Of a stretch of 64,000 nt of DNA, positions 7,890 through 16,899 are shown piece by piece. Each line of letters starts with the position of its first letter. The stretch's first letter is position 1. The notes under the pieces were generated by a model. That model searched no databases and was not told where the DNA came from. It worked only from the letters and a program-made list of their open reading frames with translations. This DNA comes from Synechococcus sp. BO 8801. Its GTDB lineage: Bacteria; Cyanobacteriota; Cyanobacteriia; PCC-6307; Cyanobiaceae. The position numbers and the translations under genes were made by a program. The stretch lies in contig NZ_NQKY01000003.1 in NCBI RefSeq assembly GCF_002252675.1, positions 210,222-274,221 on the forward strand, given 5' to 3'.

Positions 7890-10800
7890 ATGGGTGAACG
7901 TGGGGGATCGGCAGACCACATCGCGACCCTCCACGATCGCCTGGCCGATTTCTGCCTGATCGCCGACCTCACCGACACCGACCTGCTCGCCTCCGATGCG
8001 CTGAGCGGCGAATTTCTCGCCTGCAATGATTCAGCCCACACCCATCTGGGGTACAGCATCCCGGAACTGCTTGCCCTGTCCCCGGAAGCGATCCAGGCCG
8101 ATCCCGATCACGACGCTGCCTGGGTGGCCGAGCGTCGCCGCGAGCTGATCGCCGCCGGCGGCGGGACCATGCACACCCGTCATCGCTGCAGCGATGACTC
8201 CATCCGCGATGTCATCGTCCGCAGCCGTGTCCTGGAGATCGACGGGCAGCAACTGATCGTGAGCTGCGTCAGCGACGAAACCCAGCAGCGCCATCGGGAA
8301 ATCCAACTCGCCGACACCCTCTCCCTGCTGGAGGAGGGATCCTCGATCAGCGGCATCGGTGTCTGGGATCTGCGCTTCAGTGACGGCCGCATGCGCTGGT
8401 CGGAGCAGACCCGGCGCCTCTGCAAAGGCCAGCGCAGCGGTGAGCACACCTCGCTCCGGGACTACGGCGCCCTGGTGCATCCCGACGACCGGCTCCGCTG
8501 GCACATGGATGTGCGGCGAGCCGTCACCCGGGGCGATGTGTTCCGCAGCTGCCATCGGCTCTGCTTCGGGGACGGCACGGAGGTGATGGTGGAGGCTGTG
8601 GGTCACCTCAGTTACGACCACAGCGGAGCGCCGGCGCGCATGGTGGGGACCCTCAGGGATGTCACCGGCGAGCAGGCCCTGATGCAGGCTGTGGCGGGCG
8701 AGCGCTCCTGCGACCCCCTCACCGGACTTCCCAACAAGCTCGCCACCCTGGAGGAGCTGAACCGACGCCTGAGCGGTCGCCGCTACAACGCGTCGATGGC
8801 GGTCCTGAGCCTGGATGTGGATGGTTTCGGGGACATCAACGACCACTTCGGATCCGATGTCGGCGATCGGGTGCTCCGCGCCATGGCCGGCCGGCTGCGG
8901 GATCTGATCGGCCCGGGCGACTGGCTGGCGCGGCTGGGCAGCGACCAGTTTCTGATCCTCATGGAGGAGGGAGTCCGCTCCATCGGTGATGCCATGGGCG
9001 CCGCCCGTCGTCTGCAGCAGGCGTGGGGCCAGCAGCAGCCGTTACTGAAGGACCTGCCCCTCGACCCGACCTTTTCCGTGGGCATCGCCACCTATCCCGA
9101 GCACGCCCAGGAGAGCCGGACGCTGATCCAGTGCGCCAACACGGCACTGATGAAGGCGAAGGCCCAGGGAAGCCTTCAGGTGTGTGCGTACTCCAGCACG
9201 ATCAGCCGCCAGATTCAGGAGCGCATGGAGCTGAGCCTGCAGCTCTCCCAGGCGCTGGATCGCGAACAGTTCCGGCTGCTGATTCAACCGCAGCGAACCC
9301 CATCCAACGCGCTCGCCGGCGGAGAGATCCTGCTGCGCTGGACCAACCATCTGAGCCTCTCGGTACCGCCCAGCCATTTCCTGCCGCTGGCCGAGGAGAG
9401 CGGTCTGATCCTGCAGCTCTCCCCCTGGGTCCTGCGTCAGACCGCCCAGCGGATCAGCGACTGGCAGGCGGCGGGCCTCCGCCCCCCGCGACTGGCCCTG
9501 AACGTCTCCCCGCGGGAGCTGGAGCTGCCGGACGGGCGCTTCATCGGCGCCATGCTGGAGACCCTGGCGGAGCACCAGCTGCGGCCGGAGCAGCTGGAAC
9601 TCGAGATCACGGAAACGGCGTTGATCCGCAATCCCCTGCTGGCCCGTGAACAGCTGCGGGTGCTGGCCGATCAGGGGTTCCGGATCGCGATCGACAACTT
9701 CGGAACCGGCTATTCCTCCCTGGAACTGCTGCGGACCCTGCCGGTCCATCGGCTCAAGATCGATCGCACCTTCGTGCAGGCGCTGGCGACCTCCCCCGTC
9801 GATCAGACCATCGTGGCCACCACCATCGCCCTGGCCCATGGCCTGGGGATGGAATGCACCGCCGAGGGGGTGGAGACCGAGGAGCAGCGCCGGATGCTGC
9901 AGGATATTGGCTGCGACTGCTTCCAGGGCTTCCTGTGCGGCCCTCCACTGGAACCGGAGGCCTTCGAGGCCCTGCTCCTGAATCCGGACGCCGCCGTGAT
10001 GCCTCCCCCGGAGCGCTGGTCGAGCGCGCCGCAGGGCAGCGAAGCCCCGTCCAGCCTGCCGACGGATGGGGCCCATCTGCCCGGCACGTTCGAGCAGCTC
10101 ACGTTGCTGCGAACGGCCGTGGACGCCAGCCGCGATTTCTTTCTGCTGCTGCAGTCGGTCCATCGCCATGACGGCAGTATCGAAGACTTCCGGGTTCTGG
10201 ATGTCAACAGAGCCGTCTGCTCCCACCTGCAGCAGGACCGCGAGGCGATCCTGGGCCAGACCCTGCTGGCCATCAGCCCGTCGATGGGCCAGAAGGGCCT
10301 GATCGATCTGTATGGCGATGCCGCCATGCGCAACGTCCCCACCGCCGTCAGTGGCTTTGCCGCCACCGATGGGCCCATGGCCACGGGCCGTCGCCTGTTC
10401 GACATCGAGATCACCCCGGAGCGCGGCATGCTCGCGGTCACCTGGCGGGATGTGACCGAGCAGGACCAGGCCGCCCGCAGCCTGGCGGATGTGGCGGCCC
10501 TCTACCGACTGCTCGCCGACAACATCGTCGATGTGATGCTGCTGCTGAACCACCACCAGCAGGTGGTGTGGGTGTCGCCGTCGCTGCAGCCGATGACGGG
10601 CTGGCAGCAGAAGCAGTGGCACGGCCGGAGGTTCCGGGATCTGTTCGCCTCCGCCGAGGAGCCACCCGGGCCGGTGGATCTCGACCAGTGGCTGGCGGAG
10701 TCGGGCCCGATCCGCCAGGGCCGTCTGCGGCTGGCCGATCCCGGCGGAGGCTGGAGCTGGGTGCAGCTGAGCGTCCGCAGGCTCGACGGCGACCAGCTGC

Positions 10801-11429
10801 GCAGCCTCGATACCCAGGGGGTCGACACCAGTGGCGAGGTGGATCCGGTCGGGGCCCCCCTGAGCCTGGCCCATGGCTATGTGATCACGCTCCAGCCGGT
10901 GGATGAGCAGGTCCTGGAGGAACGCCTGCTGCTGCAGCGCGCCAACACCGATCCCCTCACGGGCCTCTGCAGCCGCGCCGCCATCCTCGAGCGGCTGGAG
11001 CGGCTGCTCCTGGATGAACGAGCCCACAGCGCCCAGCCCCTGGCCCTGCTCTTCTGCGACTGTGACGGCTTCAAGGGCATCAACGATCGCCATGGCCATG
11101 CCTGCGGTGATGCGGTGCTGAGAACCGTGGCCCGCAGGATCCAGGCCCGGACCCGCCGTGGTGACCATGCCGGCCGGATCGGCGGTGATGAGTTTCTGCT
11201 GCTGCTGGAGGGGATCGAGCATCTGGAGGATGCGATCGCCTTCGCCGAAGACCTCCAGACCAGCATCAGCGAGCCGATCACCTGGAGTGACGCCACCCTC
11301 GAGCCCTCGTTCTCGATCGGCATCGCCCTGCACGGGGCCGGGGAGGATGCGGATCTGTTCCTCCGGCGGGCCGACCGCAACATGTACACAGCCAAGGCCG
11401 CCGGCCGCCACCGGGTGGTCGCCCTCTGA
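7890..11429 (+). CDS. PAS-PAS-GGDEF-EAL-PAS-PAS-GGDEF signalling protein
   Basis: Soluble-looking 1179-aa protein; no membrane span seen. Order: two PAS-like domains (about 10-265), a first GGDEF domain whose signature is G-S-D-Q-F near 350 and whose RxxD site is lost, an EAL domain (about 440-690), two more PAS-like domains (about 720-990) and an intact G-G-D-E-F at 1098-1102 preceded by an R-x-x-D inhibition site. The EAL domain has E-I-L at 479-481, 'LELEITETAL', D-N-F-G-T-G-Y-S-S with Asn603 where a second Asp is usual, 'KIDRTFV' and 'AEGVETEEQ'. It should make c-di-GMP at its C-terminus; the first GGDEF is probably regulatory and phosphodiesterase activity is uncertain. It sits between the exonuclease and ligase genes. 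Confidence 0.88.
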   Translation: MGERGGSADHIATLHDRLADFCLIADLTDTDLLASDALSGEFLACNDSAHTHLGYSIPELLALSPEAIQADPDHDAAWVAERRRELIAAGGGTMHTRHRCSDDSIRDVIVRSRVLEIDGQQLIVSCVSDETQQRHREIQLADTLSLLEEGSSISGIGVWDLRFSDGRMRWSEQTRRLCKGQRSGEHTSLRDYGALVHPDDRLRWHMDVRRAVTRGDVFRSCHRLCFGDGTEVMVEAVGHLSYDHSGAPARMVGTLRDVTGEQALMQAVAGERSCDPLTGLPNKLATLEELNRRLSGRRYNASMAVLSLDVDGFGDINDHFGSDVGDRVLRAMAGRLRDLIGPGDWLARLGSDQFLILMEEGVRSIGDAMGAARRLQQAWGQQQPLLKDLPLDPTFSVGIATYPEHAQESRTLIQCANTALMKAKAQGSLQVCAYSSTISRQIQERMELSLQLSQALDREQFRLLIQPQRTPSNALAGGEILLRWTNHLSLSVPPSHFLPLAEESGLILQLSPWVLRQTAQRISDWQAAGLRPPRLALNVSPRELELPDGRFIGAMLETLAEHQLRPEQLELEITETALIRNPLLAREQLRVLADQGFRIAIDNFGTGYSSLELLRTLPVHRLKIDRTFVQALATSPVDQTIVATTIALAHGLGMECTAEGVETEEQRRMLQDIGCDCFQGFLCGPPLEPEAFEALLLNPDAAVMPPPERWSSAPQGSEAPSSLPTDGAHLPGTFEQLTLLRTAVDASRDFFLLLQSVHRHDGSIEDFRVLDVNRAVCSHLQQDREAILGQTLLAISPSMGQKGLIDLYGDAAMRNVPTAVSGFAATDGPMATGRRLFDIEITPERGMLAVTWRDVTEQDQAARSLADVAALYRLLADNIVDVMLLLNHHQQVVWVSPSLQPMTGWQQKQWHGRRFRDLFASAEEPPGPVDLDQWLAESGPIRQGRLRLADPGGGWSWVQLSVRRLDGDQLRSLDTQGVDTSGEVDPVGAPLSLAHGYVITLQPVDEQVLEERLLLQRANTDPLTGLCSRAAILERLERLLLDERAHSAQPLALLFCDCDGFKGINDRHGHACGDAVLRTVARRIQARTRRGDHAGRIGGDEFLLLLEGIEHLEDAIAFAEDLQTSISEPITWSDATLEPSFSIGIALHGAGEDADLFLRRADRNMYTAKAAGRHRVVAL

Positions 11430-11445
11430 ACCTGGGGCTGAGGCC

Positions 11446-13122
11446 ATGCAGCTGTTTGCCGAGCTGATCGAAACCCTGGAGCACAGCAGCGGCACCCGGG
11501 CCCGGGTGGCCGCTTTGACCGGCTTCTTCCGGGTGGCCGATCCGGCCGATGGCGCCTGGGCCCTGGCCCTGCTGCTGGGCAAGCGGCGCCGGCGGCTGAT
11601 CACAGGCCGGCGGCTGCGGCAGATCGCTCTGGAGGGCTCCGGTCTGCCCGAATGGCTGTTCGATTCCTGCCACGCCCAGGTGGGGGATTCGGCCGAGACC
11701 ATCGCCCTGCTGCTCCCCCGGCTGGCCCTGCCGCCGGCCCCGCCCCTGGAGCTGCCCCTGGCCGCGTGGATGGGCACGCGGTTGCCGGCCCTGGCCGCCC
11801 TGGAGGGCGAGGCGCAGGCCGAGGCGGTGCTGGCGGTCTGGGCGGGGCTCCCCGAGGGGCAGGTCTTCCTGTTCAACAAGCTGCTCACCGGTGGCTTCCG
11901 GGTGGGGGTGGCGGCCGGCCTGGTCACGCGGGCCCTGGCGGAGGTGGCAGGGCTGGAGGAGGCGGAGCTGGCCCACCGGCTGATGGGCGGCTTCGAACCC
12001 TCCCTGGAGACGATGGAGGCCCTGCTGGCGCCGCTGGAGGCCGGCGCGGCCGCCCCGATCAGCCGGCCCTATCCCTTCTGCCTGGCTTCCCCTTTGGAGC
12101 CGGAGCGCCTCGCCGCCACCGACCCCGCCGGCTGGCAGGTGGAGTGGAAGTGGGACGGGATCAGGGCCCAGCTGATCCGCCGCGACAGCCAGACCTTTCT
12201 CTGGAGCCGGGGCGAGGAACTGATCAACGGCAGCTTCCCCGAGCTGGAGGGGGTCGCCGCGTTGCTGGGGCCGGGCACGGTGCTGGATGGGGAGCTGACC
12301 GTCTGGCCGGCTGGGGCGAGCCAGCCCGCCGGATTCGGCCCCCTGCAGCGGCGGCTGGGGCGGCAGAAACCCGGCGGAGCCCTGCTGCGGGAGTGTCCCG
12401 CGGCCTTCGTCGCCTACGACCTGCTGGAGCAGGGGGACCGCGACCTGCGCCCCGAGCCCCTGGGCCGGCGCCGCGCCGCCCTGGAGGATCTGGTGCGGGG
12501 GCTGCCGGAGGCGGTCTCCACCCCCGCCGCCGGGCTCCTGCGCCTCTCCCCGGTGCTGCCGCTGGGGAGCTGGGAGGAGCTGGACACCCTGCGGCAGCAG
12601 GCCCGCTCGGTTGGCGCCGAGGGGCTGATGCTCAAGGCCCTCGATTCGGCCTACGGCGTCGGCCGGCGCCGCGGGCTGTGGTGGAAGCACAAGCTGGAGC
12701 CGATGGAGCTGGATGCGGTGCTGCTCTATGCCCAGGCCGGCAGCGGCCGCCGCGCCAACCTCCACACCGACTACACCTTCGGCCTCTGGGACGGCGAAGG
12801 CCGCCTGGTGACCTTCGCCAAGGCCTATTCGGGGCTCGACGACGGCGAGATCACCGAGCTGGACCGCTGGATCCGCCGCCACACCACCGAGCGCTTCGGT
12901 CCGGTGCGGGCCGTCGAACCGCTGCAGGTCTTCACCCTGGGCTTCGAGGGCCTGCAGCGCTCCTCCCGCCACCGCAGCGGCCTGGCCGTGCGCTTCCCCC
13001 GCATCCTGCGCTGGCGCCGTGACCGCACCGCCGAATCCGCCGATACCCTCGCCAGTGCCCTGGCCCTGCTGCAGAATCCGGCTCAGCGATCGGCTGGTCA
13101 GGGGGAGACAGCTGAGCGATAG
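11446..13122 (+). CDS. ATP-dependent DNA ligase
   Basis: Protein of 558 aa: an N-terminal helical DNA-binding domain (1-200), the nucleotidyltransferase core with catalytic Lys235 in E-W-K-W-D-G-I-R (motif I), 'SRGEELINGSFPE' (motif III region), 'GTVLDGELTV' and 'EGLMLKALD' with 'WWKHK' (motifs IV-V), then an OB-fold domain to the end. This is the bacterial LigB/'cisplatin' type that joins nicks with ATP and acts with a dedicated exonuclease and helicase, not the NAD-dependent replicative LigA. It starts 16 bases after the PAS/GGDEF/EAL stop, so co-transcription is likely. Its 3' end overlaps the opposing DUF4178 gene by 25 bases. Confidence 0.9.
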   Translation: MQLFAELIETLEHSSGTRARVAALTGFFRVADPADGAWALALLLGKRRRRLITGRRLRQIALEGSGLPEWLFDSCHAQVGDSAETIALLLPRLALPPAPPLELPLAAWMGTRLPALAALEGEAQAEAVLAVWAGLPEGQVFLFNKLLTGGFRVGVAAGLVTRALAEVAGLEEAELAHRLMGGFEPSLETMEALLAPLEAGAAAPISRPYPFCLASPLEPERLAATDPAGWQVEWKWDGIRAQLIRRDSQTFLWSRGEELINGSFPELEGVAALLGPGTVLDGELTVWPAGASQPAGFGPLQRRLGRQKPGGALLRECPAAFVAYDLLEQGDRDLRPEPLGRRRAALEDLVRGLPEAVSTPAAGLLRLSPVLPLGSWEELDTLRQQARSVGAEGLMLKALDSAYGVGRRRGLWWKHKLEPMELDAVLLYAQAGSGRRANLHTDYTFGLWDGEGRLVTFAKAYSGLDDGEITELDRWIRRHTTERFGPVRAVEPLQVFTLGFEGLQRSSRHRSGLAVRFPRILRWRRDRTAESADTLASALALLQNPAQRSAGQGETAER

Positions 13123-13730
13123 ACCGAGCGGCCATCCCCGGGCAGCAGCAGCGGTGCGGCCGGGTCAATGCGCAGGCCCAGGCTGAGCTCCGGCGGCCCG
13201 GGATCACCGCCTTCCTCCCAGCGCTCCAGGGACAGCACCCGGCCATCGGCCCCCTCGTAATCGCCGTAACGGCAGCCCGTCAGGCGCCGGTTCATCACCC
13301 GGGCGGCGGCGGTCACCGAGGCCCGGCCCGTCTCCTTGAGGTGATAGAGCTGGCCGCGGCAGCGCACGTGCTCAGGGAAGTCGGCCGTCAGACCCTCCAG
13401 CTCGGCGGCCGGGACGTCCTCCAGCCAGCTCACCTCCAGCCAGTCGTCCTCACAGACGCTCAGCCAGCGGCCATCTGTGCCGTCGCGCAGCAGGTACTCC
13501 AGCCACTGGAAACCGTCGTCGTCGTAGAGCAGCCGGTCTTCCACCACCCAGTCGCGGCCGTCGTGCTGGACGATGTCGCCGGTGGTGAGGTTGAACAGGG
13601 TGCGGGCCTGCAGCGTCGGGCTGCGGCGGCGCAGGCGGGCCCGCCGCCCCAGCACCAGGGCGACGGCGGCGAGCAGCAGCAGGAGCAGGAGAAGCCAGAC
13701 GGCCATCGGAGCGCTCGGGGGCCGGACCAT
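13098..13730 (-). CDS. DUF4178-type membrane-anchored protein
   Basis: Protein of 210 aa with one N-terminal membrane span (about 9-29, Leu-rich) and a beta-rich cytoplasmic domain: 'TLFNLTTGDIVQHDGRDWVVE', 'LEYLLRDGTDGRWLSVCEDDW', 'YHLKETGRASVTAAARVM', 'CRYGDYEGADG'. The last two blocks and the W-rich pattern fit DUF4178. Genes of this family commonly accompany a membrane-fused spermidine synthase and DUF350, as here. No enzymatic motif is seen. It is last in a minus-strand set, 69 bases after the aminopropyltransferase. Confidence 0.65.
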   Translation of the reverse strand: MVRPPSAPMAVWLLLLLLLLAAVALVLGRRARLRRRSPTLQARTLFNLTTGDIVQHDGRDWVVEDRLLYDDDGFQWLEYLLRDGTDGRWLSVCEDDWLEVSWLEDVPAAELEGLTADFPEHVRCRGQLYHLKETGRASVTAAARVMNRRLTGCRYGDYEGADGRVLSLERWEEGGDPGPPELSLGLRIDPAAPLLLPGDGRSVYRSAVSP

Positions 13731-13799
13731 CGAGACCGGCGGGCCCAGCTTATGGACGCCGGCGCCTGGCGCCGGTGGCGGTCCGGGTGGCGGTGACGA

Positions 13800-15347
13800 T
13801 CAGTTCTCCCGCCAGCGGCCCTGGCGCTGGTAGTCGGCCAGCACAGGCCGGTGCAGCCGGTTCGGCAGCACCCGCTCCCCCGGCGGCAGGGCCAGGTCCC
13901 GGCTGAGGGGAAACAGGCGATCCAGCTGGCCCTGGTCGATCCAGCGGCCCTGGAAGGGGAGGACGGCCGGAGCCGGCCGCGGCGGGCCGCGGTGGGCCAT
14001 CACGAAACCCCAGGGCCCGAAGCTGGGCACATCCACGCCGTAGGGGCGGGTGGTCAGTCGCAGCTCGGCCAGGGTGGCCTGGATCGAGGCCAGCACCCTG
14101 GGGCTGAAGAACGGGGTCGAGGCCTGGGTGACCAGCAGGCCATCGGGGGCGAGCCGCCGCAGCAGGCGGCCGTAGAAAGTGACGCTGTAGAGACGCGCCA
14201 GGGCAGGCGTGGCCGGGTCGGGGAAATCGGCGATGATCACGTCGTAGGTGCCCCGCAGCTGCCGCACCCGCTCGAAGGCGTCGCCGATCACCAGCCGCGC
14301 CCGAGGGTCCTCGAGGCTGGCGCCGTTGAGGCGCCGCAGGAACGGCTGCTCCCGGGCCAGGCGCACCATGGCCGGGTCGAGCTCCAGCACATCCACCTGC
14401 CGCACCGCGGGCCAGCGCAGCACCTCCCGCAGGGCCAGGCCATCGCCCGCCCCCAGGAGCAGCACCCGGGCAGGCCGGCCGTGCCAGGCCATCGCCGGAT
14501 GCACCAGGGCCTCGTGGTAGCGGTACTCGTCGAGGCTGGAGAACTGCAGCTGGCCGTCGAGGAACAGGCGCAGGTCGTCGCGGCGGCGGGTGAGCACGAT
14601 GCGCTGGTGGCGGCTCTGGATGCGGCCCACCACCGGATCCTCGTAGAGCCCGTCCTCGATCCGGTCGCCGAGGGGGACCAGCCCCAGGCCGGCCAGGGCG
14701 ACCACGGGAACGGCGACGGCGATCGAGCGGCGCCAGAGCCGCCCCACCGGGAACACGGCGACGATCACCACGCAGCTGACCAGCGGCATCAGGGCCAGCA
14801 GGCCGGCGGTGGGCAGCAGCCCCAGCCAGGGGAGCAGCACCAGGGGAAACAGCAGGGCCCCCACCAGGGCACCCAGGTAATCCAGGGCCAGCACCCTGGC
14901 CAGGGCGACACGCAGCTGCTGGCCGCACTCCAGCAGGCGGGTCAGCAGCGGCACCTCCATGCCACCGAGCGCCCCCACCAGCACGGTGAACACCACCAGG
15001 CCCAGCCACACCGGCCCCCCCAGGCGGAACAGGGCGAACAGGCCGAGGGGCGCCAGCAGGCACAGGGGCGCCAGGGCCAGTTCGACGCCCAGGAACCACT
15101 GCAGCAGGGCCATGGCGGGGTCAGGCCCGGTGGCCAGGAACTGGCTCACCCAGGCACCCAGACCCATGGCGGCCAGGAAGGTGCCCACCACGACGCCGGT
15201 GGCCAGGGCTTGGTCCCCCAGCAGATAGCTGGCCTGGGTGATCAGCATCAGCTCCAGCACCAGGCTGACGCTGGAGGAGAGGGCCGCCGCCGCCAGCAGC
15301 ACCCGCACCTGAACGGGGCTGAGGGCAGGCAGGCTCCGGGCCGTCAC
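13800..15347 (-). CDS. Membrane-fused polyamine aminopropyltransferase (SpeE-like)
   Basis: Protein of 515 aa. Residues 1-225 hold about six to seven membrane spans; the rest is a spermidine-synthase domain with 'DGQLQFSSLDEYRYHEALVHP' (264-284), G-A-G-D-G (299-303), 'VLELDPAMV' (320-328), 'VIGDAFERV' and 'DVIIADFPDP'. The family transfers aminopropyl from decarboxylated SAM to a polyamine, but the membrane-fused subtype has few proven substrates. No SAM decarboxylase is visible in this window. The GTG start overlaps the stop of the 77-aa gene by 4 bases (GTGA), indicating translational coupling. Confidence 0.85.
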   Translation of the reverse strand: MTARSLPALSPVQVRVLLAAAALSSSVSLVLELMLITQASYLLGDQALATGVVVGTFLAAMGLGAWVSQFLATGPDPAMALLQWFLGVELALAPLCLLAPLGLFALFRLGGPVWLGLVVFTVLVGALGGMEVPLLTRLLECGQQLRVALARVLALDYLGALVGALLFPLVLLPWLGLLPTAGLLALMPLVSCVVIVAVFPVGRLWRRSIAVAVPVVALAGLGLVPLGDRIEDGLYEDPVVGRIQSRHQRIVLTRRRDDLRLFLDGQLQFSSLDEYRYHEALVHPAMAWHGRPARVLLLGAGDGLALREVLRWPAVRQVDVLELDPAMVRLAREQPFLRRLNGASLEDPRARLVIGDAFERVRQLRGTYDVIIADFPDPATPALARLYSVTFYGRLLRRLAPDGLLVTQASTPFFSPRVLASIQATLAELRLTTRPYGVDVPSFGPWGFVMAHRGPPRPAPAVLPFQGRWIDQGQLDRLFPLSRDLALPPGERVLPNRLHRPVLADYQRQGRWREN

Positions 15348-15577
15348 TTGGCCGCGCCGGGTCCGCGCCCCTGGAATCCCGACCAGTCCTGCCGGCGGGG
15401 TGTCGCCGTCACCCAGCGGCCGGAGCGGTAGCTGCCGCCGTAGCGGACGCCGCTGGAGGCGGCGGGGGTGCCCTCCTGGCCGAGGCGCCAGAGGCCGGGG
15501 CGGGTGATGGCCGCCAGGGTGCCGGCGGTGACCACCGTCACGGCCAGCACCATCACCACCGCGCGCTCATCGACCAT
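15344..15577 (-). CDS. Small one-span membrane protein of the SpeE module
   Basis: Protein of 77 aa with one span (about 6-24) and a basic, Gly/Ser/Arg-rich tail ('GGSYRSGRWVTATPRRQDWSGFQGRGPGAAK' in two parts: 47-60 and 61-77). I do not recognise the family. Its place in the operon, 1 base after the 344-aa gene and overlapping the aminopropyltransferase start, supports it being a real gene. The tail could contact nucleic acid, lipid head groups or a partner protein; that is only a guess. Confidence 0.6.
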   Translation of the reverse strand: MVDERAVVMVLAVTVVTAGTLAAITRPGLWRLGQEGTPAASSGVRYGGSYRSGRWVTATPRRQDWSGFQGRGPGAAK

Positions 15578-15578
15578 C

Positions 15579-16613
15579 TCAGCGGCCCTCCGTCACGGCG
15601 TCCGGGGACAACACCGGCACCGGGCGCGGCGTCATGAGCCCGTCCTCCACGGCGAGTCGCAGCCATTCGATCTCCCAAATGTCACCGTCGGCGCGGAAGG
15701 TCTCGGGCAGCTGCACGCGGAAGCGGTGGCTGCCCGTCTCCGGCAGTCGCAGATGGATCACCTGGTGGGCCGAGAGCCAGTGGTCCCCATCGCTGGAGCG
15801 GTGGGCCACGGTCACCGTCTGCCGGTGCCGGAGGCAGGGGCGCCCCAAGGCGTCGCACACCCGCAGCTCCAGAGAAGCGGTGGCCGGGGGCTGGCCCAGG
15901 GGGGGATTGTCATGGGGCAGTTCCCAGCGGGCCACCACCCCCACCCGCACCAAGCCGGGTCCACCGGCCTCACAGCGGATCGCGGCGACGCCCTCATCGC
16001 TGCGGCGGACCCAGCGGCCCCGGGCGATGCCGTAGCAGGCCATCAGCAGCACCAGCGCCGTCGCCTGCGTCACTACGGCGGTGAACAGGAGCAGGGGGGC
16101 GTCGACGCTGTGATTGCGGATGCTGCCGCGGACCACGACCGGATTCGGCAGGGGGCGGCCCGCTTCATCGAGCAGATCGTGCAGCTGCACCGCCAGCTGG
16201 AAGCGTCCGGTGCGGCCCGGACGCATGGCCAGCGCCAGGCCCGCGTCGCCCTCCTCCCAGGTGCCGCTCTCCCCCTCCTCCGCCCAGGTGCCGCTGGCCC
16301 GCCAGCCGTCCTTGGTGAGGCTGAGCACGGTGCGGCCGCCGGCATCGAGGAGGGCCACATCCAGCTCGACGCTGCTGTTGGGGGGGATCTCGGCGGTCAA
16401 CGTCAGCCGGGGGCTGCCCAGCCAGCCGTCCCGCAGCTCGAAGGGGGCACTGAGCACCCGCTGCCCCTCCGGCACCACCATCACCAGCCGCCGGGGCCAC
16501 TCCAGCGCCGAGACCGCCAGCACCAGCAAAGGCAGCAGCGGCAGCAGCAGGCTGGCCAGCGGCCAGAGCAGCAGCGCCGGATCCCGCCGTCCGCCCGGGG
16601 AAGAAAGCCCCAT
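15579..16613 (-). CDS. Hypothetical two-span membrane protein, first gene of the SpeE module
   Basis: Protein of 344 aa of unknown family. A hydrophobic segment at about 15-36 and another near 180-200 flank an extracytoplasmic-looking beta-rich domain ('GSPRLTLTAEIPPNSSVELDVALLD', 'GRFQLAVQLHDLLD'). A second beta-rich domain follows on the other side ('ASLELRVCDALGRPC', 'HRFRVQLPETFRADGDIWEIEWLRL'). The repeated pattern suggests two immunoglobulin-like or lectin-like folds. It heads the minus-strand set and shares a 54-base promoter region with the divergent DUF350 gene, so the five genes probably work together. Confidence 0.55.
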   Translation of the reverse strand: MGLSSPGGRRDPALLLWPLASLLLPLLPLLVLAVSALEWPRRLVMVVPEGQRVLSAPFELRDGWLGSPRLTLTAEIPPNSSVELDVALLDAGGRTVLSLTKDGWRASGTWAEEGESGTWEEGDAGLALAMRPGRTGRFQLAVQLHDLLDEAGRPLPNPVVVRGSIRNHSVDAPLLLFTAVVTQATALVLLMACYGIARGRWVRRSDEGVAAIRCEAGGPGLVRVGVVARWELPHDNPPLGQPPATASLELRVCDALGRPCLRHRQTVTVAHRSSDGDHWLSAHQVIHLRLPETGSHRFRVQLPETFRADGDIWEIEWLRLAVEDGLMTPRPVPVLSPDAVTEGR

Positions 16614-16667
16614 CAGCGGGCGGCCTCCGGGCTGTCCCTACGGTGGGGCCGGCTTCGCGACGCGGGG

Positions 16668-16877
16668 ATGGTCAAACCACTGCTCCAGATGCTGCTGATG
16701 GTCGGCTGGACCTTTCTGGGCATCATCCTCATCTATGTCGGGCTCCTGCTCTTCGATCGGCTCTCTCCGATCGATTACCGGGCCGAGATCCGCCGGGGCA
16801 ACATCGCCGCCGGGGTGGTGCTGGGGGCCGTGATCCTGGCCATCGCCGCCGTGGTGGTGGCGGTGCTCTCCACCTGA
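16668..16877 (+). CDS. DUF350 small membrane protein
   Basis: Protein of 69 aa with two spans (about 7-28 and 44-66) and between them the DUF350-type motif 'EIRRGNIAAGVVLGAVILAIA'. DUF350 (YjfL-like) proteins normally contain two or more such units; this one is a single unit and would need to oligomerise. It is divergent from the aminopropyltransferase module and only 22 bases upstream of the helicase start, so it may be co-transcribed with the repair helicase. Function is unknown; DUF350 genes recur next to spermidine-synthase-like and DUF4178 genes in other bacteria. Confidence 0.7.
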   Translation: MVKPLLQMLLMVGWTFLGIILIYVGLLLFDRLSPIDYRAEIRRGNIAAGVVLGAVILAIAAVVVAVLST

Positions 16878-16899
16878 GCCGTCCCCGCCCCGCCAACAC

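Noticed and set aside
11232..11239. Octamer GCGATCGC (HIP1) as evidence for a regulatory site
   Set aside because: It also occurs at 25169, 33548 and 38134, inside genes. It is a common cyanobacterial genomic palindrome, not a specific signal, and I did not count it exhaustively.
9042..11927. 961-codon open frame antisense to the PAS/GGDEF/EAL gene
   Set aside because: Composition is Gly/Gln/Ala/Arg-rich and lacks any domain; it mirrors a real gene in a high-GC genome.
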